From an uncultured SAR116 cluster alpha proteobacterium (GTDB lineage: Bacteria > Pseudomonadota > Alphaproteobacteria > Puniceispirillales > Marisalimonadaceae), in contig CACMTN010000007.1 in assembly GCA_902616615.1 (NCBI GenBank), positions 29,319 to 93,318 of the forward strand: a DNA stretch of 64,000 nucleotides, written 5' to 3'. Every line of letters begins with the position of its first letter. Within the stretch, counting starts at the first letter, position 1. The notes beneath the pieces were generated by a model that searched no databases, was not told where the DNA came from, and saw nothing but the letters and a program-made list of their open reading frames with translations. This document shows, one piece after another, positions 1 through 8,820 of the stretch. The position numbers were made by a program, and so were the translations under genes.

Positions 1-588
1 GAGCAGTTAGCTATTGAAAATAATATCGTTGCTGATGTAGTGGTCCCAATACCAGATTCTGGTGTTTCAGCAGCAATTGGATTTTCACAGAAGTCAAAAA
101 TCCCATTTGAACTTGGTATAATTAGAAGTCATTATGTTGGTCGAACATTTATTGAACCATCCCAAAATATAAGACAATTTGGCGTAAAACTAAAACATAG
201 TGTCAATAGATCATGTATAAAAAATAAAAAAGTTATTTTAATTGATGACTCAATAGTAAGAGGTACTACCGCAAGTAAAATTGTAAAAATGGTTTACGAA
301 GCAGGAGCAAAAGAAGTTCATTTAGGAATTTCATGCCCTCCAATTTTACACCCAGATTTTTATGGTATTGATACACCTAGCTATAATCAATTGATTGCTT
401 CTAAGTCTAATTTAAAAGAAATAACAAAAATGGTTGGAGCAAAATCATTATTTTTTCTATCTTTAGCTGGTACTTATAAAGCGATGGGATGTAAAAGAAG
501 AAATTCTAAGAGGCCTCAATTTACTGATCACTGTTTTACAGGTGAATACCCAATAGATGTAACTGAAATTTTGAAACTAAATAGATAA
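1..588 (+). CDS. purF: Amidophosphoribosyltransferase, C-terminal part (5' end outside window)
   Basis: Enzyme of the first committed step of purine synthesis: it moves ammonia from glutamine onto PRPP to make phosphoribosylamine in the cytosol. The frame is open from base 1, so the first half, including the N-terminal glutaminase domain and its catalytic Cys, lies outside the window and about 195 residues remain. Visible are the conserved VVVPIPDSG segment (residues 13-21 of the fragment) and the PRPP-binding loop VILIDDSIVRGTT (about 78-90). The stop TAA at 586-588 is followed 4 bases later by the next start, so the two genes are very likely cotranscribed. A purF-SDR pair is a known alphaproteobacterial arrangement. 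Confidence 0.97.
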   Translation, partial: EQLAIENNIVADVVVPIPDSGVSAAIGFSQKSKIPFELGIIRSHYVGRTFIEPSQNIRQFGVKLKHSVNRSCIKNKKVILIDDSIVRGTTASKIVKMVYEAGAKEVHLGISCPPILHPDFYGIDTPSYNQLIASKSNLKEITKMVGAKSLFFLSLAGTYKAMGCKRRNSKRPQFTDHCFTGEYPIDVTEILKLNR

Positions 589-592
589 ATTA

Positions 593-1291
593 ATGAATAA
601 TAAAAAAAATGCTCTTATTACTGGAGCAGGTAGTGGTATTGGAGCTGAAATAGCAATTGTACTTGCAAAACAGAATTATCATACAATTATAACTGGAAAA
701 TCTCTGTTTAATTTAGAAAAAACTGAAAAAATAATTATGGAATGTGGTGGCTCCTGTACTGCAGTCGAACTCAATATGAATGATTTTATTGGTATTGACA
801 AATTAGGTTTAGAAATATTTAAAAGATGGAAAAAATTAGATATACTAATTTCAAATGCTGCAATTCTTGGAACTTTGTGTCCTATACATCACCAAAGTAA
901 TGACGAGTTCATTGAAGTAATGAATGTCAATTTAGTCAGCAACCACAGACTTATTCGATCTGTGGAACCACTTTTAAAAAATAGTGCTCAACCAATAGCA
1001 TCTTTTCTGTCTTCAACGGTAGCTAATGAAGCAAGACCTTTTTGGGGTGCTTATGCTGTATCAAAAGCGTCACTTCAACACATGGTTAAAATATGGTCTT
1101 TGGAAAACCAAAATAATAATTTGTCTATTTCAATTATAAATCCAGGAAAAACAAATACAAAAATGAGAAAACAGGCAATGCCTGGCGAAGATAGTAATAA
1201 GCTTCAAAACCCAAAAATAGTAGCAGAGAAAATAAAAGACATTATTATTTCAAATAAAATTTATAAAGGTGAAGTTATTAATTTAATATGA
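593..1291 (+). CDS. Short-chain dehydrogenase/reductase (SDR family)
   Basis: Classical SDR of 232 residues, a normal length for the family. It has the dinucleotide-binding TGAGSGIG (10-17), the NAA motif (88-90), catalytic Ser near 140-141 and the YxxxK pair Tyr154/Lys158, so an active NAD(P)H-dependent oxidoreductase is expected. The substrate cannot be read from the sequence. It starts 4 bases after purF and ends 11 bases before a convergent gene, with no visible terminator between them. In many alphaproteobacteria an SDR of unknown substrate follows purF; that conserved neighbourhood is the only hint of its role. Confidence 0.9.
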   Translation: MNNKKNALITGAGSGIGAEIAIVLAKQNYHTIITGKSLFNLEKTEKIIMECGGSCTAVELNMNDFIGIDKLGLEIFKRWKKLDILISNAAILGTLCPIHHQSNDEFIEVMNVNLVSNHRLIRSVEPLLKNSAQPIASFLSSTVANEARPFWGAYAVSKASLQHMVKIWSLENQNNNLSISIINPGKTNTKMRKQAMPGEDSNKLQNPKIVAEKIKDIIISNKIYKGEVINLI

Positions 1292-1302
1292 AGCAATATA
1301 AA

Positions 1303-2010
1303 TCAATCCTCTAATATCACTGGCTCTAAATACGAAAAATTAAAATCAATTTTTTCATCAAATTTTCTAGATATTTCTTGTGCTTCTTTATCACTTTTAG
1401 CACAAAAACTCAAACTTAACCTATAATTGTGTAGCCTATAAAAAAATCTTAGTATATCTATCTGACTATTTCCTACATACCAAGATTTTAATATCCAACC
1501 TATAAAAAATAACCAAGGAGATATCATAAATAGCAAGAAGTAAAACACCATAGTGATACATAAGAAGGTCCACAACCTGTTTTGCAAAATCCATAATGGC
1601 GGAGCAATACTAGCAAGAATTGAAGGCATTGTATTAAGTAATATGGCAACACTTCCAGGCTTTTTGAAAACTTCAAATAAAAAGTAAGTTTCGTCTTTTT
1701 GAAAATGATCATTTATATTTGGAATTTCTAATTCTGGTATTTGTTCAGATGTTACATTTTCACAAATTACTCCTAAAGGACCATAAATAAAAGTATTAAA
1801 GAAAACTCCCTCTCTAAATAAAGTAATTACTTTTTTTTCTTTTATTTCTGATAAATCCTTAGAAAATTCTTCATAATTTTTATGAACCATTTCACCATCA
1901 ATAGCTATAATAACATCACCCTCTTTAAGCTTCATTATAAATGCATTTGATGATGTTCTTATTGATTTAATCTGTAGAAATGATTTTTCAGTTACAATTT
2001 CTTCGCTCAT
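1303..2010 (-). CDS. Membrane protein with PDZ-like N-terminus, last gene of the fliO operon
   Basis: Not a named family that I can assign with certainty. The first ~90 residues look PDZ-like: SNAFIMKLKEGDVIIAIDGE resembles the GDxIxxIxG core of PDZ domains. Residues about 125-185 hold two hydrophobic segments with the W-rich stretch APPLWILQNRLW, reminiscent of DUF2628-type membrane proteins. The C-terminus is soluble. ATG at 2010 is preceded by GTGAG at a usable distance. It lies 34 bases downstream of the coiled-coil gene and appears to close the fliO-flhB transcription unit, so a role in flagellar export or assembly is inferred from position only. Confidence 0.6.
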   Translation of the reverse strand: MSEEIVTEKSFLQIKSIRTSSNAFIMKLKEGDVIIAIDGEMVHKNYEEFSKDLSEIKEKKVITLFREGVFFNTFIYGPLGVICENVTSEQIPELEIPNINDHFQKDETYFLFEVFKKPGSVAILLNTMPSILASIAPPLWILQNRLWTFLCITMVFYFLLFMISPWLFFIGWILKSWYVGNSQIDILRFFYRLHNYRLSLSFCAKSDKEAQEISRKFDEKIDFNFSYLEPVILED

Positions 2011-2044
2011 TTAATTAAACTCACTATAAAAAACATGCTTTAAA

Positions 2045-2758
2045 TTATGGATATTTAATTCTACTAGTTTTGTCAGCAATTTTACTTAATACGTTGTTGT
2101 TTTGTTTTAAGAGCTTTGAAATTTGTTGCGCTTGTATGGCTTGGTTAGCTACAATTTGTTTATATATTGCTTTATTGCTAATTTGTTGGATAGCTTTAGA
2201 TAAAGATTTGTTATTAGATTTGTTTAACTTTTGTATATTTGCAGTAAGTTTATTATTATTTTCCATACTTGCTTGAGAGTTTTTGTTCAATTCATTTATA
2301 AGTGTATTTGTAATTAACTGCAATTCTGAAACTGTGTTCTTATTAGATGTTTGAACTCTTTTTTCTATTTTATCTAGAGTTAAAACTAATTTTTTGTTAA
2401 TCTCAAGCAAGTCTCCTTGTTTTTTTATAGCAGTATCTAAATTTTTCAATGAAGCGTTTACACCATCAACGTTTTCTGCAAAAACAACTAGCGCTTCCCT
2501 ACTTGTTTCAGTCATGTTTGTCAATTTGTCTGAAGATTGCATGAATAAATAGGCACTAACAGTTATTACAACTAAACCTGATATAATAGATGATAAAAAC
2601 ACGATTGTTGTATATTTATGAATTTGTTTCACTTTGGCCTCCAATTTTTCATGTGTTTTTTTTACTTTATTATATTCTGAAGTTACATCAGTTGCAGCAT
2701 CTGCTGCGTCTAAAGCTAATTTGATGCTTTCTTGAACAGCTTCCATTTTAGTATCCAT
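2045..2758 (-). CDS. Single-pass membrane protein with long coiled coil
   Basis: 237 residues, family not recognised. A short N-terminal helix (1-45), one membrane segment (about 50-72, TTIVFLSSIISGLVVITVSA) and then about 160 residues of heptad-like, Asn/Lys/Gln-rich helix with no Cys. The layout resembles methyl-accepting or tethering proteins but no signalling domain is visible. ATG at 2758 has a good ribosome site (AGGAAAA, 4 bases before the start). It sits between the small Cys protein and the PDZ-like membrane protein at the end of the fliO-flhB operon. Confidence 0.6.
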   Translation of the reverse strand: MDTKMEAVQESIKLALDAADAATDVTSEYNKVKKTHEKLEAKVKQIHKYTTIVFLSSIISGLVVITVSAYLFMQSSDKLTNMTETSREALVVFAENVDGVNASLKNLDTAIKKQGDLLEINKKLVLTLDKIEKRVQTSNKNTVSELQLITNTLINELNKNSQASMENNNKLTANIQKLNKSNNKSLSKAIQQISNKAIYKQIVANQAIQAQQISKLLKQNNNVLSKIADKTSRIKYP

Positions 2759-2800
2759 TTTATTTTTCCTATAGTCTTAAACTAAACAAACATAAAATTA

Positions 2801-2989
2801 TTAATTTTTCTCTTTTCTGTATGCACATTCCATACCAGTTGTACTAAACACTTCTAATGATGGTATAAATTTAGAAATAAAACCAAACTTTTTGCATCCC
2901 CACGGCCTATGTTTTTTGTGAGTAATAAAGAAATAGTTACATCCATGGCAAGTTACTCTTTCATTTTCATTTTTAATATTTTTTATCAC
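2801..2989 (-). CDS. Small four-cysteine protein of the flagellar locus
   Basis: 62 residues with CHGC near the N-terminus, a third Cys in RPWGCKKFGF and a fourth in TTGMECAYRK. The four Cys suggest a small metal-binding (zinc-ribbon-like) fold. Function unknown. I recall similar Cys-rich small proteins in flagellar gene clusters of other proteobacteria, but cannot verify this here. The start is a GTG at 2989, lying 11 bases after the stop of the preceding two-membrane-segment gene, so it is part of the same operon. No better ATG start exists before the first Cys. Confidence 0.6.
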   Translation of the reverse strand: MIKNIKNENERVTCHGCNYFFITHKKHRPWGCKKFGFISKFIPSLEVFSTTGMECAYRKEKN

Positions 2990-3000
2990 GGCTTTAAACT

Positions 3001-3225
3001 TTATTTTTTATTTTTATTTTTAAACTCAATAAGTCCATATATTAATTCAGCAATTTTAAATCTAAAAGCCCCTAAAACTGCTGTTAAACCAAAAAACCAA
3101 TATAATGTTGCATTTAAAATATCACCTGTTTCACGTAAAGAACTTGCTTCAAAATGACATAAAAGAGCAGACCAAATGAACATTGCAGTAATAATTATTT
3201 GTCCAAATGTTTTTCTTTTCTTCAC
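3001..3225 (-). CDS. Small membrane protein (two segments)
   Basis: 74 residues with hydrophobic segments at about 10-24 and 38-54 and a Lys-rich C-terminus. Family not recognised. The GTG start at 3225 is supported by a GGTGAT ribosome site 5 bases upstream and follows the flhB stop by 15 bases, so it is likely translated from the fliO-flhB message. Its position next to the export apparatus is the only functional clue. Confidence 0.5.
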   Translation of the reverse strand: MKKRKTFGQIIITAMFIWSALLCHFEASSLRETGDILNATLYWFFGLTAVLGAFRFKIAELIYGLIEFKNKNKK

Positions 3226-3240
3226 ATTATCACCATAAGT

Positions 3241-4386
3241 TTATTTAATTGTTTTTCCATATTCATCAAAACTCATATCTTCAGGTATTTCAAATTCAGG
3301 ATAATCAGTTTCCTCTCCTCTTTCAATTTTAAAGATATAAGCTAATACTGATGCAACAGCTGAATAGAGGTTTTCGGAAATCTCTTTTCCTATTTCTCCA
3401 GTAAAATAAAGAGCCCTAGCAAGTAAAGGGCTTTGAAACACTGTAACTTTATTTTCATCAGCTAATTTTATTATTTTTTCTGCTATTATTCCCCTTCCCA
3501 TGGCTAAAATTGTTGGAGCACCCTCTGAACCAACTTCGTATTTAATTGCAACTGCAAAATGAGTTGGGTTAGTAATTACAGCTGATGCATCTTTAACATT
3601 ATCTAGTGCTGCAGATTGAGTGGCAGCTCTATTAGCAATTTCATTTTGCAATCTTCTAATTTTTTGTTTAACCTCCGGTGATCCGTCCGTATCTTTATGC
3701 TCATCTTTTACTTCTTTAATAGTCATTTTTAATTTTTCTACATGTTGATATTTCTGCCAAATGAAATCAAAAATTGCTATAAAACCCAAAACTATCAATA
3801 GCGCAATTGTGAGTTGTGGGAAGTTATAAAGTAGATTTGATAAAGCGGAATATAAATTACGTTCAGATAAATTTATTATATCTTTCATATTATAGTATAT
3901 CACAAAGAATGTAATTCCTCCTAATAGGCCAACTTTAAATAGAGATTTGATAAGTTCAAACAAACCTTTAGAAGAAAATATTCTTTTCAAACCCGATAAT
4001 AAGTTAATTCTGTTAGATTTGAATTGAAAGGCTTTTGGAGCAAAATTAATACCTCCTATAGCCATTTGTGTTATTAAAATAATTAATATTAATGGAATAC
4101 CAATAATTAGTGTTATATTTATTACATATTTAATCAATTTATTAATGCCATATGCGGGAGAAATATTTATTATATAATCAAGATCAAATACGAAAAATGT
4201 CTTCCAAATTGCTAAAAAATCTCTAGCAAAAAAAGGTATTGAAGATAGGACTATTAATCCCATTATTAGTGATGTAAATACAAACATTTCTTTAGATGTT
4301 AGTATTTGACCATCCTCAGCCGCTTTGTCTAATTTTCTTTGCGATGGTTCTTCGGTTTTATCTTGTGAATTATCTTCTTCAGCCAT
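3241..4386 (-). CDS. flhB: Flagellar export apparatus protein FlhB
   Basis: Inner-membrane protein of the flagellar type III export gate that sets substrate specificity through self-cleavage. From the chosen start it has 381 residues, a normal length, with four membrane segments in the first ~210 residues, the conserved EVKDEHKDTDGSPEVKQKIR region, and the autocleavage motif NPTH at 273-276. The frame could begin 14 codons earlier, inside fliR, but ATG at 4386 is preceded by AGGAAG and gives the typical N-terminus MAEEDNSQDKTEEPSQRK. It follows fliR with a 4-base gap. Confidence 0.97.
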   Translation of the reverse strand: MAEEDNSQDKTEEPSQRKLDKAAEDGQILTSKEMFVFTSLIMGLIVLSSIPFFARDFLAIWKTFFVFDLDYIINISPAYGINKLIKYVINITLIIGIPLILIILITQMAIGGINFAPKAFQFKSNRINLLSGLKRIFSSKGLFELIKSLFKVGLLGGITFFVIYYNMKDIINLSERNLYSALSNLLYNFPQLTIALLIVLGFIAIFDFIWQKYQHVEKLKMTIKEVKDEHKDTDGSPEVKQKIRRLQNEIANRAATQSAALDNVKDASAVITNPTHFAVAIKYEVGSEGAPTILAMGRGIIAEKIIKLADENKVTVFQSPLLARALYFTGEIGKEISENLYSAVASVLAYIFKIERGEETDYPEFEIPEDMSFDEYGKTIK

Positions 4387-4390
4387 TTTA

Positions 4391-5203
4391 TTAACTTCCT
4401 TCTTTGTATGAATGTAGAACTTCATCAACCAAATTAATTGCCATAGCTGTTAAATCAGAAAAAGCATTTGAAATTGGTCCTACCCCCAAATATAAAAAGA
4501 TAAAGATGCTTATTAATGCAATTGGAAAACCAAATGAAAAGAGGTTTAAAGATGGCGCAGATCTAGTAATTATACCAATGGAACATTGTATTAATAATAA
4601 TCCTCCAACAATTGGTAAACTTATTAAGGCTGCTAAATATAGCATATTTCCAAATGTATTTAGTGCAATATTACTTATTTTAGTAAAATCAAGAATTAGA
4701 CCGATAGGCAAATATACATAACTTTCTATTAATAATTTAAGTATATATAAATGACCATCTAATGATAAAAAACAAGAAATAAGAAATAAAGTTAATACTG
4801 TGCTTAAAACAAGGGTTTGACCACCAGATTGAGGGTCGATCATATTTGACATAGAAAGACCAGCAGTAGATGCAATTTTTTCACCTGCAACTGCCGCTGC
4901 AGAAAATATTATATTTAAAATTAAACCCACTGAAAGTCCTATTCCTATTTCAGATAATATAAGTATAAATAAATTCAAACCTTGCATATTTTGAATTTCT
5001 GGTACTTTAATAATAGGAAATAAAAAAGCTGTTAAACTTATACTTGCAATAATTCTTACCTGCAACGGGATACCACTCAGTGAAAAAAATGGTGCACTTA
5101 TTAGAAATGATGAGATACGAAGAGATGCTATAAAAAAAATCACCATATATTGGTATATGTTAAATAAATTAACTCCTGGTAAAGTAAATTCTGTCCCGCT
5201 CAT
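4391..5203 (-). CDS. fliR: Flagellar export apparatus protein FliR
   Basis: 270-residue polytopic inner-membrane component of the export gate, which forms the FliP-FliQ-FliR core of the secretion channel. About six hydrophobic segments are visible, and the family-typical region EKIASTAGLSMSNMIDPQSG lies near residues 115-135. It sits between fliQ (18-base gap) and flhB in the usual order. The C-terminus is hydrophobic up to the last ~20 residues, as in the family. Confidence 0.95.
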   Translation of the reverse strand: MSGTEFTLPGVNLFNIYQYMVIFFIASLRISSFLISAPFFSLSGIPLQVRIIASISLTAFLFPIIKVPEIQNMQGLNLFILILSEIGIGLSVGLILNIIFSAAAVAGEKIASTAGLSMSNMIDPQSGGQTLVLSTVLTLFLISCFLSLDGHLYILKLLIESYVYLPIGLILDFTKISNIALNTFGNMLYLAALISLPIVGGLLLIQCSIGIITRSAPSLNLFSFGFPIALISIFIFLYLGVGPISNAFSDLTAMAINLVDEVLHSYKEGS

Positions 5204-5221
5204 AATTAATTTCTTTCGCTT

Positions 5222-5494
5222 TTAATTTTGTCCTACGCCTGCAACCTGATCAAAAATAAAATTAAAATAATCAACTAATCCCATCATAAAAAAATTACCA
5301 AGTAATCCAATTCCTAACATTACTACAATGACTTTAGGTACAAAACTTAGTGTCATTTCGTTTATTGATGTTGCAGCTTGTATAATGCCAATCAATAGAC
5401 CTATTCCAAGCGCCAAACCTAAAATAGGACCAGAAACAAGTAAAACTTGATAAAAGGCCATACTTAACATACTTATATTTTCATCAAAGTTCAT
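5222..5494 (-). CDS. fliQ: Flagellar export apparatus protein FliQ
   Basis: 90 residues with two membrane helices, the normal size for FliQ, a small subunit of the export gate core. The segment LGIGLLIGIIQAATSINEMTLSFVPK is split here only by description: LLIGIIQAATSINE and TLSFVPK are the family hallmarks. The stop is 18 bases from fliR, and the start follows the fliP stop by 3 bases, so translational coupling is likely. Confidence 0.96.
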   Translation of the reverse strand: MNFDENISMLSMAFYQVLLVSGPILGLALGIGLLIGIIQAATSINEMTLSFVPKVIVVMLGIGLLGNFFMMGLVDYFNFIFDQVAGVGQN

Positions 5495-5497
5495 TTT

Positions 5498-6340
5498 TTA
5501 TCCTGCTGCAAATGTACTTACTAAAGAGCCAACTGTCATGCTCCAACCGTCAACTAAAACAAATAATAATAATTTAAATGGAAGGGCTACTAACATTGGA
5601 GACAACATCATCATTCCAAGCGACATTAAAATAGATGAAATTACCATATCAATTACTAAGAAAGGTAAAAATAAAAGAAAACCTATTTGAAATGCTGTTT
5701 TAAGTTCACTAGTCATGAATGCTGGAAGAGCTATTCTGAAAGGGATATCTGAAACTTTGTTGAATTTCTCTAATCCAGCCAATTCAGTAAACATTATTAA
5801 GTCTGTTTTACGGGTATTTTTTACCATAAACTCCTTCATTTCAGAGCTAGCTGTTTCAATCGCTTGTTTAGCGGGTAAGTTTTTTTCCATGTAAGGAACT
5901 GCAGCATTCTCATACACTTTATTAAAAGTTGGAGCCATTATAAAAAAAGTTAAAAATAAAGAAATTGCTATTAAAACCTGATTTGGAGGTGTTTGTTGTG
6001 TACCGAGAGCCTGACGAAGAATTGACATTACAATTATTATTCTTGTGAAACTTGTCATTCCAAGGACAAGTGATGGAAGAACTGTCAGTGCTGTCATTAA
6101 TAACAAAATTTGTAATGGAAATGAATATTCTGTTGTATCACCATTAGTTGAGACATTTAATGCAGGAAAGCCAGATGTAATTGTTTCTCCTATCGCTTGT
6201 ATAGGAAATAAAGTTATAAAAATTAAAATCACTAAAAAGGATATTTTTTTTAGTAAATTTGTCAGAAATTTATAAACTCCAGCTTTTGGACTCATAAGAT
6301 GAAAGTTGTTTGTAAATGGAGAACAAATTAATTCAAACAT
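5498..6340 (-). CDS. fliP: Flagellar export apparatus protein FliP
   Basis: Core subunit of the flagellar export gate. The chosen ATG at 6340 gives 280 residues; it overlaps the fliO stop by 8 bases (ATGTTTGA) and has AAAGGGTGG just upstream, whereas the longer frame to 6409 lies inside fliO and the ATG at 6295 has no ribosome site. A hydrophobic signal-like segment (about residues 30-50) precedes the mature family region with MTALTVLPSLVLGMTSFTRI and, near the C-terminus, PFLVIDMVISSILMSLGMM. The N-terminal extension before the signal segment is longer than usual. Confidence 0.96.
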   Translation of the reverse strand: MFELICSPFTNNFHLMSPKAGVYKFLTNLLKKISFLVILIFITLFPIQAIGETITSGFPALNVSTNGDTTEYSFPLQILLLMTALTVLPSLVLGMTSFTRIIIVMSILRQALGTQQTPPNQVLIAISLFLTFFIMAPTFNKVYENAAVPYMEKNLPAKQAIETASSEMKEFMVKNTRKTDLIMFTELAGLEKFNKVSDIPFRIALPAFMTSELKTAFQIGFLLFLPFLVIDMVISSILMSLGMMMLSPMLVALPFKLLLFVLVDGWSMTVGSLVSTFAAG

Positions 6341-6764
6341 TTCTACCACCCTTTTTATGAGCAGAAAGTAAATCTGAGATATTAACATGTTGAAGAGGTT
6401 TTGAAACATTATGCTTTTCAGGTATTAATTTTTCTTGTTGGAGATTTTTTTTAGATATTTGTTTATTTTCGCTAGTATTATTTGAATTTAATTCTTTAAA
6501 AGCAAGTTGGTCAATTTGTGTAAGTGAACCTCTACCAGACTTGTGACCCACAAAGAAAAATTTTTCTTCACCAACTTTAAATATATAAGCAAGAAATCCA
6601 TTATTAAGAGGTATTTGATTTATTACTTCAAGACTGTTTTCTTTTTTTATAATTTTTTTTAATTGACCACTTTTTTTCTTAATAATAAATGCAACAACTC
6701 CTAATACTACTAAAAATGAGATGGTTACTATAACTGTAGTAAAGTCTGGTACTGATTGTGACAT
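6333..6764 (-). CDS. fliO: Flagellar protein FliO
   Basis: 143-residue membrane protein that helps FliP assemble. One membrane segment (about 10-28) is followed by the conserved cytosolic core LEVINQIPLNNGFLAYIFKV and GEEKFFFVGH, then a polar tail. It is the first gene of the export-gate operon. A sigma-54 promoter match lies 32 bases upstream of the start and a ribosome site AGGAAA precedes the ATG. Confidence 0.9.
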   Translation of the reverse strand: MSQSVPDFTTVIVTISFLVVLGVVAFIIKKKSGQLKKIIKKENSLEVINQIPLNNGFLAYIFKVGEEKFFFVGHKSGRGSLTQIDQLAFKELNSNNTSENKQISKKNLQQEKLIPEKHNVSKPLQHVNISDLLSAHKKGGRNV

Positions 6765-6795
6765 ATAAGCTTTCCTTGTTTTTTAAACTAAGGAA

Positions 6796-6810
6796 GCAAA
6801 AATGATGCCA
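6796..6810 (-). promoter_or_regulatory. Sigma-54 promoter of the fliO operon
   Basis: On the minus strand TGGCATC-ATTT-TTGC matches the -24/-12 consensus, with GG at 6809-6808 and GC at 6797-6796, exactly 12 bases apart. Predicted transcript start is near 6785, leaving a leader of about 20 bases with the fliO ribosome site. Confidence 0.8.
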
Positions 6811-6831
6811 TTAGAAGAAATTATGTTTAAG

Positions 6832-6851
6832 ATATTGTTTTTAAACAATAT
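6832..6851 (-). terminator. AT-rich inverted repeat between fliN and the fliO promoter
   Basis: ATATTGTTT and AAACAATAT form a 9-base perfect arm pair separated by 2 bases. It lies between the fliN stop and the fliO promoter and could end the fliK-fliN transcript, but on that strand no T-run follows. It could equally be an activator site for the promoter 25 bases away. Confidence 0.3.
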
Positions 6852-6874
6852 TTTTAGTGTCAATTTTTTGAAAC

Positions 6875-7189
6875 CTATAATTTTTGAACTCGATTCTCTG
6901 GATTTGTCACTTCGGTAAATCTTATACCAAATCTTTCACCGACCATAACTACTTCCCCTTTAGCAATTTTTACTCCATTTGCTAAAATATCTAACGGGTC
7001 CCCAGCTAATCTTTCTAATTCAACGACTGATCCCTCATTAAGTCTCAAAAGATCTCTAATCTTCAATTCGGTTGAACCCACCTCAACAGTAAGCTTAACT
7101 TCAATATTTTCTAAAACCTTAAGATTATCTAATCCTGTAGTATCTGCAACTGTTTCTTCAACCTTTGCTTCAGCTTCATTCTCTGCCAT
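6875..7189 (-). CDS. fliN: Flagellar motor switch protein FliN
   Basis: C-ring subunit that forms the lower part of the rotor switch with FliM. The protein has 104 residues from the ATG at 7189, which has GGAG 7 bases upstream; the longer frame starts at a TTG without support. An acidic N-terminal 20 residues lead into the SpoA/C-ring domain, with VELTVEVGSTELKIRDLL-like features (KLTVEVGSTELKIRDLLRLN), PLDILANGVKIAKGEVVMV and the closing GIRFTEV. It follows fliM by 18 bases. Confidence 0.96.
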   Translation of the reverse strand: MAENEAEAKVEETVADTTGLDNLKVLENIEVKLTVEVGSTELKIRDLLRLNEGSVVELERLAGDPLDILANGVKIAKGEVVMVGERFGIRFTEVTNPENRVQKL

Positions 7190-7207
7190 GAAATTACTCC
7201 TCAAAAA

Positions 7208-8176
7208 TTATAATCTATTATTTAAACTCACTGCAACTTGACCATTTGTTTCACCAATTTCAGCTTTGAACAAAAGTTTATCATTCACAAAGAAATCTAC
7301 ACCATCAACTGGAGGCAAATTCATTACATCACCTTCTTTAAATTTAATTAATTTAGACAATGAAACTAATGGTTCACTCAAAATTGCTGAGACAGGTAGT
7401 GGAACATTCAAGACTGATTTTTCTAAACGTTCTCTCCAGCTAATATCATCATTAATAATATCAGATTGAACTCGTGAACGCAAAAGAGATGCAATTGGTT
7501 TTAGAGTTTGTAAAGGATATATTATATCAAATGAAGCAGAGTCAACGTTTGGAAGCTGTACTACAAAAGAACAGATAATAACTGAGTCAGATGACTCAAC
7601 TAAAGTTGCAAATTGTGGATTAATTTCTCTACTTTGGTGCTTAATAGTTATTGGCATAAGATCTTTCCAAGCAGTCTCTAGGCATTGAGAAATTCCATCT
7701 GATACTATTTCAATTATCCTATCTTCGGTAGCAGTAAATTCTGCCTTCGCTGATGGAAAATTGGCTAATTTACCACCATAATAACAATTAGTTAGGACAC
7801 TAATAAAAGAAGGTTCTAAAACAAGCAACATTGATCCTCGAAGTTCATCAATTCTACTTGTACTTAAACTCATAAAGCTATTTAGACCCGCACTATATTC
7901 GTCGTATGTTTTTACTTCTGGAGGAAATGGATTTATCTTTGGTTGTAATCTAATCATTGGTAAAAATATACTTCTGACTAATCTTGCAAATCTCTCATTA
8001 ATTAACCTTAGTGCATAATAATCACCTAGAAGTTCTAAATTATCAGAACCAAATGTAAAGTCAGTTACTTCAACATCATTATTTAATCCTGAATTTGCAG
8101 TAATTTCTCCAGACTGCAAACCTTCCATTAATGCTGAGACTTCGTCGGAAGATAATTTTCGAGATGTATTTGACAT
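7208..8176 (-). CDS. fliM: Flagellar motor switch protein FliM
   Basis: 322-residue C-ring protein that binds phosphorylated CheY and sets rotation direction. The N-terminal LSSDEVSALMEGL (8-20) is the conserved CheY-binding peptide, followed by the CheC-like middle domain with the GGKLANF stretch and a C-terminal SpoA-like domain (about 240-320, LPVSAILSEPLVSLSKLIKF). Length is normal. Its presence with FliN and FliG implies a chemotaxis-linked switch, although no chemotaxis gene lies in the window. Confidence 0.96.
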   Translation of the reverse strand: MSNTSRKLSSDEVSALMEGLQSGEITANSGLNNDVEVTDFTFGSDNLELLGDYYALRLINERFARLVRSIFLPMIRLQPKINPFPPEVKTYDEYSAGLNSFMSLSTSRIDELRGSMLLVLEPSFISVLTNCYYGGKLANFPSAKAEFTATEDRIIEIVSDGISQCLETAWKDLMPITIKHQSREINPQFATLVESSDSVIICSFVVQLPNVDSASFDIIYPLQTLKPIASLLRSRVQSDIINDDISWRERLEKSVLNVPLPVSAILSEPLVSLSKLIKFKEGDVMNLPPVDGVDFFVNDKLLFKAEIGETNGQVAVSLNNRL

Positions 8177-8194
8177 TAATTTTGAAATCCTAAC

Positions 8195-8794
8195 TTATTG
8201 TAAAATAAATGCTGTAAAATAAACATCTTCTATACCTGGAAACTCATCAAGAGATTCCAATTTTTTATTGAGAACAACCATCAATCTCTCTGACAGTTTT
8301 TTCTTGCCATCACTACCAGAAATATCTTCTTCTGTAAAATCACTTATAGTTGATAATATTTCAGAACGTAATGCTAATTGATGTGAGTCGACAACTTCCA
8401 TCACTTTTTCGTCATACTGTGTAGAAACACCAACACTTACTTGCAAAAATTTTCTACTACCCTTTAAGTTAGTAGTAAAGTCACCCGGAAATTCAAAATA
8501 GGTAGTTTCATAACTGTCAACTTCTGGAATTGCTTTAACATTCTTTTTTATTATGCCATCTTCACCCTCTTCTTCACCCTCTTCGTTTTCAGTTTCTTCT
8601 GATTTTTTCTTTTCAGCTTCTTTTCCTTCAATTATTTGATTAACTTCTGCTGATGGATCTGGGTCAGGTTCTCCACCAAATATAAAATAACCAATACCTA
8701 GGCCAACCACTATTAATAATAAGCCGCCAACAACAAAAGCAATAATTTTTAACAAGTTACTTTTTTTTTGTTCTTCTTCTACTTCTTCTGCCAT
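8195..8794 (-). CDS. fliL: Flagellar basal body-associated protein FliL
   Basis: 199 residues: short cytosolic N-terminus, one membrane segment (about 15-38), a very acidic Glu/Lys-rich periplasmic linker (about 55-95), then the FliL domain (KFLQVSVGVSTQYDEKVMEV and the terminal EDVYFTAFILQ). FliL rings surround stators and support torque. It lies between fliK and fliM, with an 18-base gap to fliM, in the operon started by the fliK promoter. Confidence 0.9.
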   Translation of the reverse strand: MAEEVEEEQKKSNLLKIIAFVVGGLLLIVVGLGIGYFIFGGEPDPDPSAEVNQIIEGKEAEKKKSEETENEEGEEEGEDGIIKKNVKAIPEVDSYETTYFEFPGDFTTNLKGSRKFLQVSVGVSTQYDEKVMEVVDSHQLALRSEILSTISDFTEEDISGSDGKKKLSERLMVVLNKKLESLDEFPGIEDVYFTAFILQ

Positions 8795-8820
8795 TTTTTT
8801 TCTCGCTACTTAGTTTTAGA

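Noticed and set aside
6341..6409. Longer FliP start
   Set aside because: Would overlap fliO widely; the ATG at 6340 has a strong ribosome site and a coupled stop-start.
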